Assembly: GCA_963738425.1 (NCBI GenBank)
Contig: CAVTWT010000014.1
Location: 28,438-92,437, forward strand
From: CADEEN01 sp963738425
GTDB lineage: Bacteria; Pseudomonadota; Gammaproteobacteria; Burkholderiales; Burkholderiaceae_C
Reading direction: 5' to 3'
DNA: 64,000 nucleotides
The position numbers and the translations under genes were made by a program. The notes beneath the pieces are model-generated. The model made no database searches and was not told the origin of the DNA. It was given only the letters and a program-made list of their open reading frames with translations. Positions 49,663 to 58,035 of the stretch are shown here, one piece after another. Each line of letters opens with the position of its first letter. The first letter of the stretch is position 1.

Positions 49663-50040
49663 ATGAAAGCTTGGCATGCCCTGTTTGCAGCGCTTGCAGG
49701 CCCCGGCTTGGCGGCCTGCGGCGTCGGCCTCTCGATCGGCATCGGCCCCGACGACGACCCGCCCAGCGTCAGCTTGGCCGCCGCGCCGTCAACGGCCGCG
49801 CCGGGTGAACTCATCGGCCTGGTGGCCGCGGCCAGCGACGACTACGTGGTCCGCGAGGTCCTGTTCTTCCGCGTCGATGCTGGCGGCGACGTGCTCATCG
49901 GCCGCGACAGCAGCGCGCCGTATGCCGTCGAAACCGCGCTGCCGGCTGGGGCTAGCAGTGAAGTCCGCTACTTTGCCCGCGCGGTGGACGATGCGGGGCA
50001 GAGGGCGGACAGCCAAGAGGTGGCTGTAACAGTTCAGTAG
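49663..50040 (+). CDS. Putative lipoprotein with Ig-like domain
   Basis: A 125-residue protein. A signal with lipobox GLAAC (Cys19) leads to a single Ig-like beta-sandwich domain: PPSVSLAAAPSTAAPGELIG, VREVLFFRVDAGGDVLIGRD, YAVETALPAG and YFARAVDDAGQRADS. The ATG lies only 6 bases after the right inverted repeat of the insertion sequence, so its native promoter was probably removed, or it is now driven from the element. The function is unknown. Confidence 0.75.
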   Translation: MKAWHALFAALAGPGLAACGVGLSIGIGPDDDPPSVSLAAAPSTAAPGELIGLVAAASDDYVVREVLFFRVDAGGDVLIGRDSSAPYAVETALPAGASSEVRYFARAVDDAGQRADSQEVAVTVQ

Positions 50041-50064
50041 TTTCCCGACATCCCAACCAGGGTG

Positions 50065-50104
50065 TTGACGATCGCATTCATTCGTATACGATTGAATTCA
50101 ATCG
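50065..50104 (+). promoter_or_regulatory. Promoter with nested palindromes upstream of the PspA-flotillin operon
   Basis: A -35 TTGACG at 50065-50070 and a -10-like TACGAT at 50087-50092 are spaced by 16 bases. Two perfect palindromes overlap the -10 region: TCGTATACGA at 50082-50091 and CGATTGAATTCAATCG at 50089-50104. They look like operator sites. The AT-rich stretch stands out from the GC-rich surroundings. The first gene downstream starts 21 bases later. Confidence 0.65.
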
Positions 50105-50125
50105 ACGACCTATTGAGCGCGTGTC

Positions 50126-50641
50126 ATGAACAAGTCCCCGATGGCGATGGAGATGTTGTCCGGTCGTATTCCGGCCGACCTGTACGCATGGTTCGCGGCG
50201 TTGGAGGTCGAAGGCGCGGTCACGAGCAGCGACAAGCTGCGCGTCTTGCTCGCCCAACTGAGGCGGCAGCATGAAGGCAGCATGGACTATGTGAATGCGC
50301 TGTCATGGTTCCGCGATCTGGGCGCGAGACTGCGGCAAGACCTTGCTGCCACCGAACGCGATTCCAACATTCATTCCGAAGTGATGGCCAGCCTGGTCGA
50401 ACACACTGGCGCGATGGCCGCGACCGTGCTGTCGGCACACCCGCAAACCAAGCGAGAGGCTCAGGCCATCGAGGATCAGCTGGTGCGCCGCGCTACCGCC
50501 ATGGCCGAGGCGCTGTTGCGCCAAGCCGTTACACCAAACGCCGCAGCTTACGATCCCAAAGTCGTGCGCAAACATTGTTCGAATCTGGCCGAGATGGCCC
50601 AACTGATTCCCACCACGGCTGAAGGAGGCCAACATGGTTGA
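50126..50641 (+). CDS. Ribbon-helix-helix-like helical protein, first gene of membrane-stress operon
   Basis: A 171-residue soluble protein. The front (SGRIPADLYAWFAALEVEGA, then TSSDKLRVLLAQLRRQHEG) has the layout of a ribbon-helix-helix DNA-binding motif: short strand, helix, turn, helix. The rest is helical (WFRDLGARLRQDLAATERDS) without a known domain. Its stop overlaps the start of the PspA gene by 8 bases. I suggest it is an autoregulator of this operon binding the palindromes upstream. It could also be a structural partner of PspA. Confidence 0.6.
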   Translation: MNKSPMAMEMLSGRIPADLYAWFAALEVEGAVTSSDKLRVLLAQLRRQHEGSMDYVNALSWFRDLGARLRQDLAATERDSNIHSEVMASLVEHTGAMAATVLSAHPQTKREAQAIEDQLVRRATAMAEALLRQAVTPNAAAYDPKVVRKHCSNLAEMAQLIPTTAEGGQHG

Positions 50642-51305
50642 AACCTTGCGTGCGCGCGTCGGGCGCGTGATAGCCGGCGGCGTGCATGCGCTGTTGGACA
50701 AGTTGGAAGACCAAGCACCCGAAGCCATGATGCAGCAGGCTGTGCGCGAACTCGACAAGGTGGCCGATGAGGTACGCCAGGAGCTGGGCCGCGCGGCCGC
50801 CAATCGCCACTTGGCGCAGCAACAGCATGCCGACCTGAACCGCCGCCACACCGAGCTGTCAGTGAATGTCGAGCAGGCCTTGGTGCAACAACGTGAAGAC
50901 TTGGCTCGTGCGGCCGTGGCCCGGCAGCTGGATATCGAGGCGCAACTCCCGGTGCTCGAAGGCACGCTCGGCGATCTGGCCAAGGAAGAGGCTGAGTTGA
51001 AGGGCTATGCCGATGCTTTGCAGGGCAAGAAGCGCGATATGGAAGACGCCATCGCCGCCTACCGCACAAGCCGCGCGCGCGCCGAGAGCCCCGTCACCAG
51101 CGCTGCAGGAGCCGGCAATGTGCAGGCCAAGGCTGACAACGCCAGCGCGGCCTTCGATCGCGTGTACCAGCGCCAAACCGGATTGACCAGCGCAGCGCAG
51201 AGCGCGAACCTCGAACAAGGTGCGCGGCTGAAAGAGTTGGACGACATGGTGCGATCGAACAAGGTCGAGGAGCGCTTGGCACAGTTCAAATCGCGTCAGG
51301 AATGA
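50634..51305 (+). CDS. PspA/IM30 (Vipp1)-family membrane-remodelling protein
   Basis: A 223-residue protein, almost all helical coiled coil, with the typical PspA beginning (LRARVGRVIAGGVHALLDKL; MMQQAVRELDKVADEVRQEL) and long heptad stretches. PspA/IM30 proteins form ESCRT-III-like assemblies on damaged membranes. It lies between the ribbon-helix-helix-like gene and the NfeD/YqiJ-like gene and overlaps both by 4-8 bases. No PspBC or PspF gene is nearby, so this is not the enteric psp operon. Confidence 0.85.
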   Translation: MVETLRARVGRVIAGGVHALLDKLEDQAPEAMMQQAVRELDKVADEVRQELGRAAANRHLAQQQHADLNRRHTELSVNVEQALVQQREDLARAAVARQLDIEAQLPVLEGTLGDLAKEEAELKGYADALQGKKRDMEDAIAAYRTSRARAESPVTSAAGAGNVQAKADNASAAFDRVYQRQTGLTSAAQSANLEQGARLKELDDMVRSNKVEERLAQFKSRQE

Positions 51306-51934
51306 GCAGCAATCTGTTCAACGCGCCAGAGACGGTGCCCTTTGGCGCGGCGCTGGCGTTGATGCTCGGGCTGGCAGTGATAGAAGGCGTGGGCCTATTC
51401 ACAGCGATGAGCCCGAGCCAGTGGCTTGACAACCTGGTGCCGGAACTGGATGCCGACGGCGTGGAAGGCGCGCTCGGCTGGTTGCATGTCGGCAAAGTGC
51501 CGATGCTGGTGCTGCTGATCCTGTTCCTGCTAGGTTTTGCCTTGTGCGGCTACGCGGTGCAACTCATTGCGCGCGGTGTGCTCGGGAGCTACCTGCCGAT
51601 GTGGCTGGCCAGCCTGCCGGCGGTGCTGATGGGCCTGACCACCGTCCGTGGAGTCGGTGCTCTTCTGGCCTACATCATCCCGCGCGACGAAACCAGCGCC
51701 GTCGGCGAAGAAGCGCTGATCGGCCGCGCCGGGATGGTCACGCAAGGCATCGCACGACGCGGCAGTGCCGCCGAAGTCAAGGTCCGCGACCACCTGGGCC
51801 GCGCGCACTACCTGCGGGTGGAGCCCGATGTCAATGGCGAGGAGTTCGCCGAAGGCACGGCGGTGCTGATCGTCAAACGTGTCGGCGCCAGCTATCGCGG
51901 CATCCACAACCCGCATCCAGATCTGCTCAAGTAA
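51302..51934 (+). CDS. YqiJ/NfeD-like membrane protein with OB-fold domain
   Basis: A 210-residue protein with three to four membrane helices in the first 125 residues (FGAALALMLGLAVIEGVGLF; PMLVLLILFLLGFALCGYAV; LASLPAVLMGLTTVRGVGAL). A C-terminal OB-fold-like domain follows (EEALIGRAGMVTQGIARRGS; GRAHYLRVEPDVNGEEFAEG). This matches YqiJ, the partner of the flotillin YqiK in E. coli. It overlaps the PspA gene by 4 bases. Confidence 0.85.
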   Translation: MSSNLFNAPETVPFGAALALMLGLAVIEGVGLFTAMSPSQWLDNLVPELDADGVEGALGWLHVGKVPMLVLLILFLLGFALCGYAVQLIARGVLGSYLPMWLASLPAVLMGLTTVRGVGALLAYIIPRDETSAVGEEALIGRAGMVTQGIARRGSAAEVKVRDHLGRAHYLRVEPDVNGEEFAEGTAVLIVKRVGASYRGIHNPHPDLLK

Positions 51935-51958
51935 ATCAACGGAGGGGGAACGAACGTC

Positions 51959-53650
51959 ATGCAAAGCCTCATCGAAATCGGCATCCTCGGTGGCGCCGGC
52001 CTGCTGGGTCTGCTCATCATCGGCTTGGTCTTCGCGCGCCTTTACAAGCGCGCGAGCAAGGAAACCGCCTTTGTGCGTACTGGCCTGGGCGGACAAAAAG
52101 TGATCATGGACGGCGGTGCGATCGTGCTGCCCGTCTTCCACGAAATCATCGCGGTGAACATGAACACACTCAAGCTCGAAGTCGAACGGCGCGCGGCCGA
52201 GAGCTTGATCACGCGCGACCGTATGCGGGTGGACGTGGTGGCGGGGTTCTTCGTACGCGTGAAGCAGACCGCCGAATCGGTCAGTACAGCAGCTCAAACG
52301 CTGGGCCAGCGGACCCTCGCCCCCGAAGCGTTGAAGGCCTTGGTCGAAGACAAATTCGTTGACTCGTTGCGCGCCACTGCCGCGACGATGAGCATGCAGG
52401 AGTTGCAGGACAAGCGGCGCGAGTTCGTGCAGGCTGTGCAGAACGCGGTGGCTGAAGACCTTGAAAAGAATGGCCTGGAGTTGGAAAGTGTGTCGCTGAC
52501 CAGCCTGGACCAGACCGACAAGAAGTTCTTCAACCCGGACAATGCCTTCGACGCCGAGGGCTTGACGCAATTGACGCAGGAAACGCAGTCACGCCGCAAG
52601 CAGCGCAATGACATCGAGCAGGATACCGAGGTCCAGGTACGAACCAAGAACCTGGAAGCTTCACGCCAGAAGCTGGAGGTGGATAAGCAACAGGAGTTCG
52701 CTTCACTGTCTCAGCAGCGGGAGATCGCCACAGCCAAGGCCGAGCAGACGGCATTGATCGCGCAACGAGAGGCCGAGCGCCATCGCGAAGCCGAAGAGTC
52801 GCGCATCGAGGCGGAGCGCGCGGTCAACCAGAAACGCATCGAAGCCGAGCGCCAAGTCAAGGAAAGCGAGATCGACAAGAACATGGCCGTGCAAACGCGC
52901 CAGATTGAGAGTGACCGCCAAACACAAGTCAAGCAAGCCGAGCAGCGCAAGCAGATCGAGATTGCGAATCAGGAAACCCAGATCGCGGTGGCCAACAAGT
53001 CGCGCGAGCAGTCCGAGGCCGACGCGGCAGCAAACTTGGCGCGCTCCGAAGCGGTGAAGGCCGAGGAAGGCGTGAAGACCTCGCGTGAAGTGGCCGTGGC
53101 GGAGCGCGAGAAGCAGATCGAGCTGATCGAGGCCGAGAAGTCCGCGCAGCAGCAAGCGATCGCTGTGAAGGTGGCAGCGACAGCAGAGAAGGATGCGGCA
53201 CGCGACAAGGCCGAGGCGGTACGTCTGGCAGCCGAAGCGGCCAAGGCGGCGGCGATGGCCGAAGCCGAGGGCAAGCGCGCAATCAACGAAGCACTGAACA
53301 CTCTGTCGGCGGCTCAGATCGATCTGCAAGTGAGAACACTGCTGTTGCAGCAGCTGCCTTTGATCATTCAGCAGGCTGTCAAGCCGATTGAGAAAATCGA
53401 TTCGATTCGCGTGTTCGAGGTCAACGGCATGCCCGCTGGTGGCGGGGCTGGCGAAGGCACCCAATCAGCGGCCACGCTTCCAGAGCAGGTCGTGAACTCT
53501 GCGCTTCGCTACCAAGTGGCCAAGCCGCTGGTGGACGCGATCATGAAGGACGCGGGGCTGTCGAACGAAGGCCTGACAGGCATGGCGCAGTCGCTCGCGG
53601 CGATGGTGAGTCAGAAACCAAGTAGCGAGACGAACTCAGGCGGCGCCTGA
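51959..53650 (+). CDS. Flotillin-like SPFH protein (YqiK-type)
   Basis: A 563-residue protein. A single N-terminal membrane helix (GILGGAGLLGLLIIGLVFAR) is followed by an SPFH domain (TGLGGQKVIMDGGAIVLPVF; SLITRDRMRVDVVAGFFVRV). A coiled coil rich in Glu, Ala, Lys and Gln then runs over about 240 residues. The C-terminal region ends with ALRYQVAKPLVDAIMKDAGL. Flotillins scaffold membrane microdomains and usually pair with NfeD/YqiJ proteins, as here. A GGAGGGG site precedes the ATG. The 3' end overlaps recQ (convergent) by 15 bases. Confidence 0.92.
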   Translation: MQSLIEIGILGGAGLLGLLIIGLVFARLYKRASKETAFVRTGLGGQKVIMDGGAIVLPVFHEIIAVNMNTLKLEVERRAAESLITRDRMRVDVVAGFFVRVKQTAESVSTAAQTLGQRTLAPEALKALVEDKFVDSLRATAATMSMQELQDKRREFVQAVQNAVAEDLEKNGLELESVSLTSLDQTDKKFFNPDNAFDAEGLTQLTQETQSRRKQRNDIEQDTEVQVRTKNLEASRQKLEVDKQQEFASLSQQREIATAKAEQTALIAQREAERHREAEESRIEAERAVNQKRIEAERQVKESEIDKNMAVQTRQIESDRQTQVKQAEQRKQIEIANQETQIAVANKSREQSEADAAANLARSEAVKAEEGVKTSREVAVAEREKQIELIEAEKSAQQQAIAVKVAATAEKDAARDKAEAVRLAAEAAKAAAMAEAEGKRAINEALNTLSAAQIDLQVRTLLLQQLPLIIQQAVKPIEKIDSIRVFEVNGMPAGGGAGEGTQSAATLPEQVVNSALRYQVAKPLVDAIMKDAGLSNEGLTGMAQSLAAMVSQKPSSETNSGGA

Positions 53651-55510
53651 GGCCAACACGCGCAAGATGTCGCGCCCATAGGCCTCCAGCTTCTTTGCAC
53701 CCACGCCGCTGATCGTGGAGAGTTCGTCAAGCGTCGCCGGTTGCTGCTGCGCCATCGTCGCCAGCGTGGCGTCGTGGAAGACGACGTAGGCGGGCAGGTT
53801 GTGTTCGCGAGCGATGTCGGCGCGCCATGTCCTGAGCGCGGCGAAGCGCGTTTGCGCGTCGGCGTCGAGCGTTGCGGCGAGACCGGCGCCGCTCGGCTTG
53901 CCGGGCTTCGCGTCGCGGCGCGACCGACTCCGTGGCGGCGCCTCACGCGGCACGCGCAGCACGATCGGCACTTCACCCTTCAAGACGGTGCGCGCGCTGT
54001 CGGTCAGCGCCAGCGTGTTGTATTCGCCCTCGGTGACGACGTGGCCGAGCGCGACGAGCTGGCGCAGCACGCCGCGCCAGCGCGCGTCGTCGAGGTCCGA
54101 TCCGATGCCGAAGGTCGACAGCCGGTCGTGGTGATGTTGCTGGACCTTGTCCGTCACCTTGCCGCGCAGCACGTCGAGCAAATGGCCGGCGCCGTAGCCG
54201 ATGCCGCTCGACTGTCTGATGCGGTAGATGCACGACAGCAGCTTGCGCGCGGCCTCGGTGCCGTCCCAGGTGCCGGGCGGTGACAGGCAACTGTCGCAGT
54301 TGCCACACGCTGTGCTGGGCTCGCCGAAGTAGCTCAACAAGCGCACGCGCCGGCAATCGCTCGCCTCGCACAACGCCAGCAGCGCTTCGAGCTTGCCGCG
54401 CTGCACGCGCTTGAACTCTTCGCCGCCGCTGCTCTCGTCGATCATGCGGCGCTGGTTGACGACGTCTTGCAGGCCATAGGCCATCCAGGCTTGCGCGGGT
54501 TGCCCGTCGCGGCCGGCGCGGCCGGTCTCCTGGTAGTAGGCCTCGATGTTTTTCGGCAGGTCGAGGTGGGCGACGAAGCGCACGTCGGGTTTGTCGATGC
54601 CCATGCCGAAGGCGATCGTCGCCACCATCACCAAGCCGTCTTCGCGCAGGAAGCGGTTCTGGTGCTTCTCGCGCACGCTGGCGTCGAGGCCGGCGTGGTA
54701 CGGCAGCGCGGTGATGCCTTCAGCGCTCAGCCACGCCGCGGTTTCTTCGACCTTCTTGCGCGTGCCGCAATAGACGATGCCGGCCTCGCCTTCATGTTCG
54801 TCCTGCAGCAGGCGCAGCAACTGGCGCTTGGGCTCGTCCTTCTCGACGATGGTGTAGCGGATGTTGGGCCGGTCGAAACTCTCGATGAAGGTGCGTGCGT
54901 TGCCGAGCGACAAGCGCGCCACGATGTCGGCGCGGGTGATGTCGTCGGCGGTCGCGGTGAGCGCCATGCGCGGCACGCCGGCATAACGTTCGGCGAAGAC
55001 GGTCAGGCCGAGGTACTCCTCGCGGAAATCGTGGCCCCATTGGCTGACGCAATGCGCTTCGTCGATCGCCACCAGCGAGAACAGGCCGCGCTCGTGCAGC
55101 GAGTCGAGCATCGCCAGAAAACGTGGCGTCAGGATGCGCTCGGGCGCGGCATAGAGCAGCACCAGCCGGCCCGACAACAGCTCGCGCTCGATGTCGCGCG
55201 CGTCGCCGCTGTCGAGGGTGCTGTTGAGGAACGACGCATGCACGCCGACTTCTTCGAGCGCGCCGACCTGGTCCTGCATCAGCGCGATCAACGGGCTGAC
55301 GACGAGGGCGACACCGCGGCCGGCGCGATGGCGCGCGATCGCCGGCACCTGGTAGGTCAGGCTCTTGCCGCCGCCGGTGGGCATCAGCACCAGCGCGTCG
55401 CCACCCTCGACGACGTGCTCGATGATGTCGGCTTGCAGGCCGCGAAACTCGTCGTAGCCGAAAACTTCGCGCAGGATCGACAGCAGGGGCGAGGCACTCG
55501 GGTCAGTCAC
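53636..55510 (-). CDS. recQ: ATP-dependent DNA helicase RecQ
   Basis: RecQ unwinds DNA in the RecF recombination pathway. From GTG 55510 it has 624 residues; a longer in-frame ATG at 55567 adds 19 unlikely residues. Motifs present are Walker A LMPTGGGKSLTYQVPA, DEAHCVSQWGHDFR, TATADDITRADIV, and motif VI QETGRAGRDGQP. The zinc-binding domain CRRVRLLSYFGEPSTACGNC, the RQC domain and a C-terminal HRDC domain (FAALRTWRADIAREHNLPAY) are complete. It is divergent from the DUF805 gene. Confidence 0.96.
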   Translation of the reverse strand: MTDPSASPLLSILREVFGYDEFRGLQADIIEHVVEGGDALVLMPTGGGKSLTYQVPAIARHRAGRGVALVVSPLIALMQDQVGALEEVGVHASFLNSTLDSGDARDIERELLSGRLVLLYAAPERILTPRFLAMLDSLHERGLFSLVAIDEAHCVSQWGHDFREEYLGLTVFAERYAGVPRMALTATADDITRADIVARLSLGNARTFIESFDRPNIRYTIVEKDEPKRQLLRLLQDEHEGEAGIVYCGTRKKVEETAAWLSAEGITALPYHAGLDASVREKHQNRFLREDGLVMVATIAFGMGIDKPDVRFVAHLDLPKNIEAYYQETGRAGRDGQPAQAWMAYGLQDVVNQRRMIDESSGGEEFKRVQRGKLEALLALCEASDCRRVRLLSYFGEPSTACGNCDSCLSPPGTWDGTEAARKLLSCIYRIRQSSGIGYGAGHLLDVLRGKVTDKVQQHHHDRLSTFGIGSDLDDARWRGVLRQLVALGHVVTEGEYNTLALTDSARTVLKGEVPIVLRVPREAPPRSRSRRDAKPGKPSGAGLAATLDADAQTRFAALRTWRADIAREHNLPAYVVFHDATLATMAQQQPATLDELSTISGVGAKKLEAYGRDILRVLASGAA

Positions 55511-55584
55511 GGTGCGGATTGTCGCTGGCCCGGTGTAGGCTTTACGGCACGACAAGCGGTTTGCCAATGAGGGGGGAGCACGAG

Positions 55585-56124
55585 ATGGCCGAACTGGGAA
55601 CCAGCAATCCGTACGCGCCGCCGACGGCGCGCGTGCAAGACATCCGCAGCGACAGCCAGACGCAGCCGATCAAGCTCTGGTCGGCCGCAGGCCGCATCGG
55701 GCGCCTGCGCTACATCGCGTGGTCGATCCTCGGCTCGTTTGCGATCATGCCGGTGGCCTTCGCCGCCGGGCTTCTGGGCGCGGCGACGGGCTCCGAGTCC
55801 GTGCTCTATGTTCTTCTCGGCGTGGCCTATATCGCCTACGCGGTCTTCGTCGCGCTGTTGACGATCCAGCGCTGCCACGACATGGACTGGACGGGTTGGG
55901 CCGCGCTGCTGGTGCTGATCCCCTTGGTCGGCCTGATCTTCTGGTTCATTGCCGGCACGCCGGGACGCAATCGTTTCGGCGCGCCGCCGCCGCCCAATCC
56001 CCGCGGCATGGCGTGGGTGGTTGCGGTGCCCGTGCTGTTGTTCGTGCTCGGCATCGTTGCCGCCATCGCCTTGCCGGCCTATCAGCAGTACGTGATGCGC
56101 GCCAAGGCCGCGCAGACGCGATGA
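55585..56124 (+). CDS. DUF805 membrane protein with pilin-like C-terminal helix
   Basis: A 179-residue protein. Residues 30-130 are a DUF805 domain with three helices and the RCHDMDWTGW signature. After a Pro-rich linker (FGAPPPPNPRG) comes a fourth hydrophobic helix at about 142-171, whose end LGIVAAIALPAYQQYVMRAK closely resembles the N-terminal helix of type IV pilins (compare IGILAAIALPAYQDYTIRSR in the window's own pilins). No prepilin cleavage Gly and FTLIE precede it. The start ATG 55585 has a GGGGGGAG site 8 bases upstream. Confidence 0.8.
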   Translation: MAELGTSNPYAPPTARVQDIRSDSQTQPIKLWSAAGRIGRLRYIAWSILGSFAIMPVAFAAGLLGAATGSESVLYVLLGVAYIAYAVFVALLTIQRCHDMDWTGWAALLVLIPLVGLIFWFIAGTPGRNRFGAPPPPNPRGMAWVVAVPVLLFVLGIVAAIALPAYQQYVMRAKAAQTR

Positions 56125-56244
56125 GCGTGTGCGAGCGCCGCAACGAGGCCGTGGGGCAGAGGGAAGGCGGGCCCTGATCGGCAGCCCGTAGTCCTCGGCT
56201 CAGCCGCCCCACTATCATTTGCGCCTCATCCTCAGGAGCGCCCC

Positions 56245-56718
56245 ATGGCCTCGGTCAACAAAGTCATCCTCGTCGGCAACCTCGGCCGCGATCCCGAAAC
56301 TCGCGTCTTCCCCGACGGCGGCACGATCTGCAACGTCACCATCGCCACCTCGCGCCAGTGGAAAGACAAGACCAGTGGCGAGAAACAGGAAGAGACCGAG
56401 TGGCATCGTGTCGTCTTCCGTGACCGCCTGGCCGAAATCGCCGGCGAGTACCTGCGCAAGGGCCGCTCGGTCTATGTCGAGGGCCGGTTGAAAACACGCA
56501 AGTACACGGACAAGGACGGCGTCGAGAAGTACGCCACCGAGGTCGTGGCCACCGAAATGCAGCTGCTGGGCAGCCGCGAAGGCATGGGCGACGGCGAATC
56601 GCGTGGTGGCGGCGGTGGTGCACCGGCCGCGCGGCCGGCGGCTGGCGGCGGTGCCAGGCCGGCGCCGCAGAAATCGTCGACCGGCTTCGACGACATGGAC
56701 GACGACATTCCGTTCTGA
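56245..56718 (+). CDS. ssb: Single-stranded DNA-binding protein
   Basis: SSB coats single-stranded DNA and recruits repair proteins. The 157-residue protein begins MASVNKVILVGNLGRDPETR, with the OB-fold continuing through TSRQWKDK and EWHRVVFRDRLAEIAGEYLR. A Gly-rich linker is followed by the partner-binding tail DDMDDDIPF. An AGGAG-like site precedes the start. Confidence 0.98.
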   Translation: MASVNKVILVGNLGRDPETRVFPDGGTICNVTIATSRQWKDKTSGEKQEETEWHRVVFRDRLAEIAGEYLRKGRSVYVEGRLKTRKYTDKDGVEKYATEVVATEMQLLGSREGMGDGESRGGGGGAPAARPAAGGGARPAPQKSSTGFDDMDDDIPF

Positions 56719-56866
56719 CCGGCGCTTGAATTGATGACCCCAAGCCTCAGTTGCACTTTGTAGTTTCAATATGAACTGACTGGTATACATTCTGGGCTCG
56801 GCAGTTTCGCCGTCGGTAGTCGTTCGATCAGCGAGCGGCACCGCAAGCTGTAACGGAGAGCCCAAC

Positions 56867-57835
56867 ATGAAGCGTTCATTTTTGAAGTTTGCTGTTCTGT
56901 CAAGCGTCATAGCGCTAGTGAGCGCTTGCGGAGGTAGTGACCATGACGATGAGCCGACGAGCAACATCGCGCAACTGGCCACCAGCGCCGGACTCAGCTC
57001 GCTGGTCGCGGCAGCCGACAAAGCGGGACTCGTCGGCGCCTTGAGTGACTCCAGCGCCCGCCTGACCGTGTTCGCGCCGACCAATGCCGCGTTTGATACG
57101 CTGGCCACGCAGCTCGGTTTTGCCGACGGCGCGGCGATGGTGACCGCGCTGCCGGCCAACGCGCTGGCCAGCATCCTGACCTATCACGTGTTGCCGACGC
57201 GTCTGAACGCGTCGCAGCTGTCCTCCGGCAACGCCACCCAACCCACGCTTTATAGCTTCGGCGGCAGCCCGGCGACAGTGGCCATCGACGCCTCCAGCGG
57301 CGTGCGCGTAGGCGACGCGGTGCTGACACAAGCCACCGTGACCACGCCGAACCAGCCGGCCACCAACGGCATCGTCCATGTCGTCGATAAGGTTCTGGTG
57401 CCGCCAGGGGTGCTCAACGTCGTCCAGATGGCGCAGGCCAACCCGGGGGCGTTTTCATCGCTGGTTGGCGCCGTCGTCAGCGCCAACCTGGCGGGCACAC
57501 TCAGCGGTGCGGGTCCGTTCACGGTGTTCGCGCCGACAAACACCGCGTTTGCGGCAGCGCCGACCGGCCTGACGATCCCGCAACTCACCACCGTGTTGAC
57601 CTATCACGTGCTTGCTGACGAGGTTCTCTCCTCAGAGCTGGGCCCTGTGTTCGGCACGCCGGTAGCGACGGTCGCGGGCCAGAACATCACCATCATTGCC
57701 GGCACGGCACCGGTGATCGCCACCATCACCGACACCACGGCCACGCCGGCCACGATCGCGGCGGTGGACGTGCGCGCCAGCAACGGCGTGATCCATGTCA
57801 TCGACAAGGTGCTGATCCCTTCGCTCGCGCCCTGA
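56867..57835 (+). CDS. Fasciclin (FAS1) lipoprotein with two FAS1 domains
   Basis: A 322-residue lipoprotein: signal with lipobox LVSAC (Cys21), then two FAS1 domains. Each shows the H1 and H2 boxes: LTVFAPTNAAFDTLATQLGF and TNGIVHVVDKVLVPPGVLNV in the first, FTVFAPTNTAFAAAPTGLTI and SNGVIHVIDKVLIPSLAP in the second. YHVLP appears before each box. FAS1 proteins mediate adhesion. A second fasciclin gene and a third remnant follow downstream, so this is a small array. A GGAGAG site lies before the ATG. Confidence 0.93.
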   Translation: MKRSFLKFAVLSSVIALVSACGGSDHDDEPTSNIAQLATSAGLSSLVAAADKAGLVGALSDSSARLTVFAPTNAAFDTLATQLGFADGAAMVTALPANALASILTYHVLPTRLNASQLSSGNATQPTLYSFGGSPATVAIDASSGVRVGDAVLTQATVTTPNQPATNGIVHVVDKVLVPPGVLNVVQMAQANPGAFSSLVGAVVSANLAGTLSGAGPFTVFAPTNTAFAAAPTGLTIPQLTTVLTYHVLADEVLSSELGPVFGTPVATVAGQNITIIAGTAPVIATITDTTATPATIAAVDVRASNGVIHVIDKVLIPSLAP

Positions 57836-57859
57836 AGCTCACTGAGCGCCGCCCCCTGC

Positions 57860-57895
57860 GAGGCCCCGCGTGCTGTCAGCCCGCGGGGCCTCTTT
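57860..57895 (+). terminator. Rho-independent terminator after fasciclin gene 1
   Basis: An 11-bp stem GAGGCCCCGCG/CGCGGGGCCTC (57860-57870 and 57882-57892) with an 11-base loop and TTT after it. Confidence 0.8.
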
Positions 57896-58035
57896 GCCGT
57901 TGCAAGCACTTGCCAGCACCAGGCAAGCCGCTCCCGCCGATCAGGCGATACTGTGAGCCCGATGTGCAGCGCCCCACCTTCACAGGTCCACCCATCCTTT
58001 GCGCCAGCGCAGCACCACCACGCAGGAGACCCGCA

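Noticed and set aside
50126..51305. Toxin-antitoxin pair based on the RHH-like front of the first gene
   Set aside because: The partner is clearly PspA/IM30 and not a toxin, and the genes continue into a flotillin operon.
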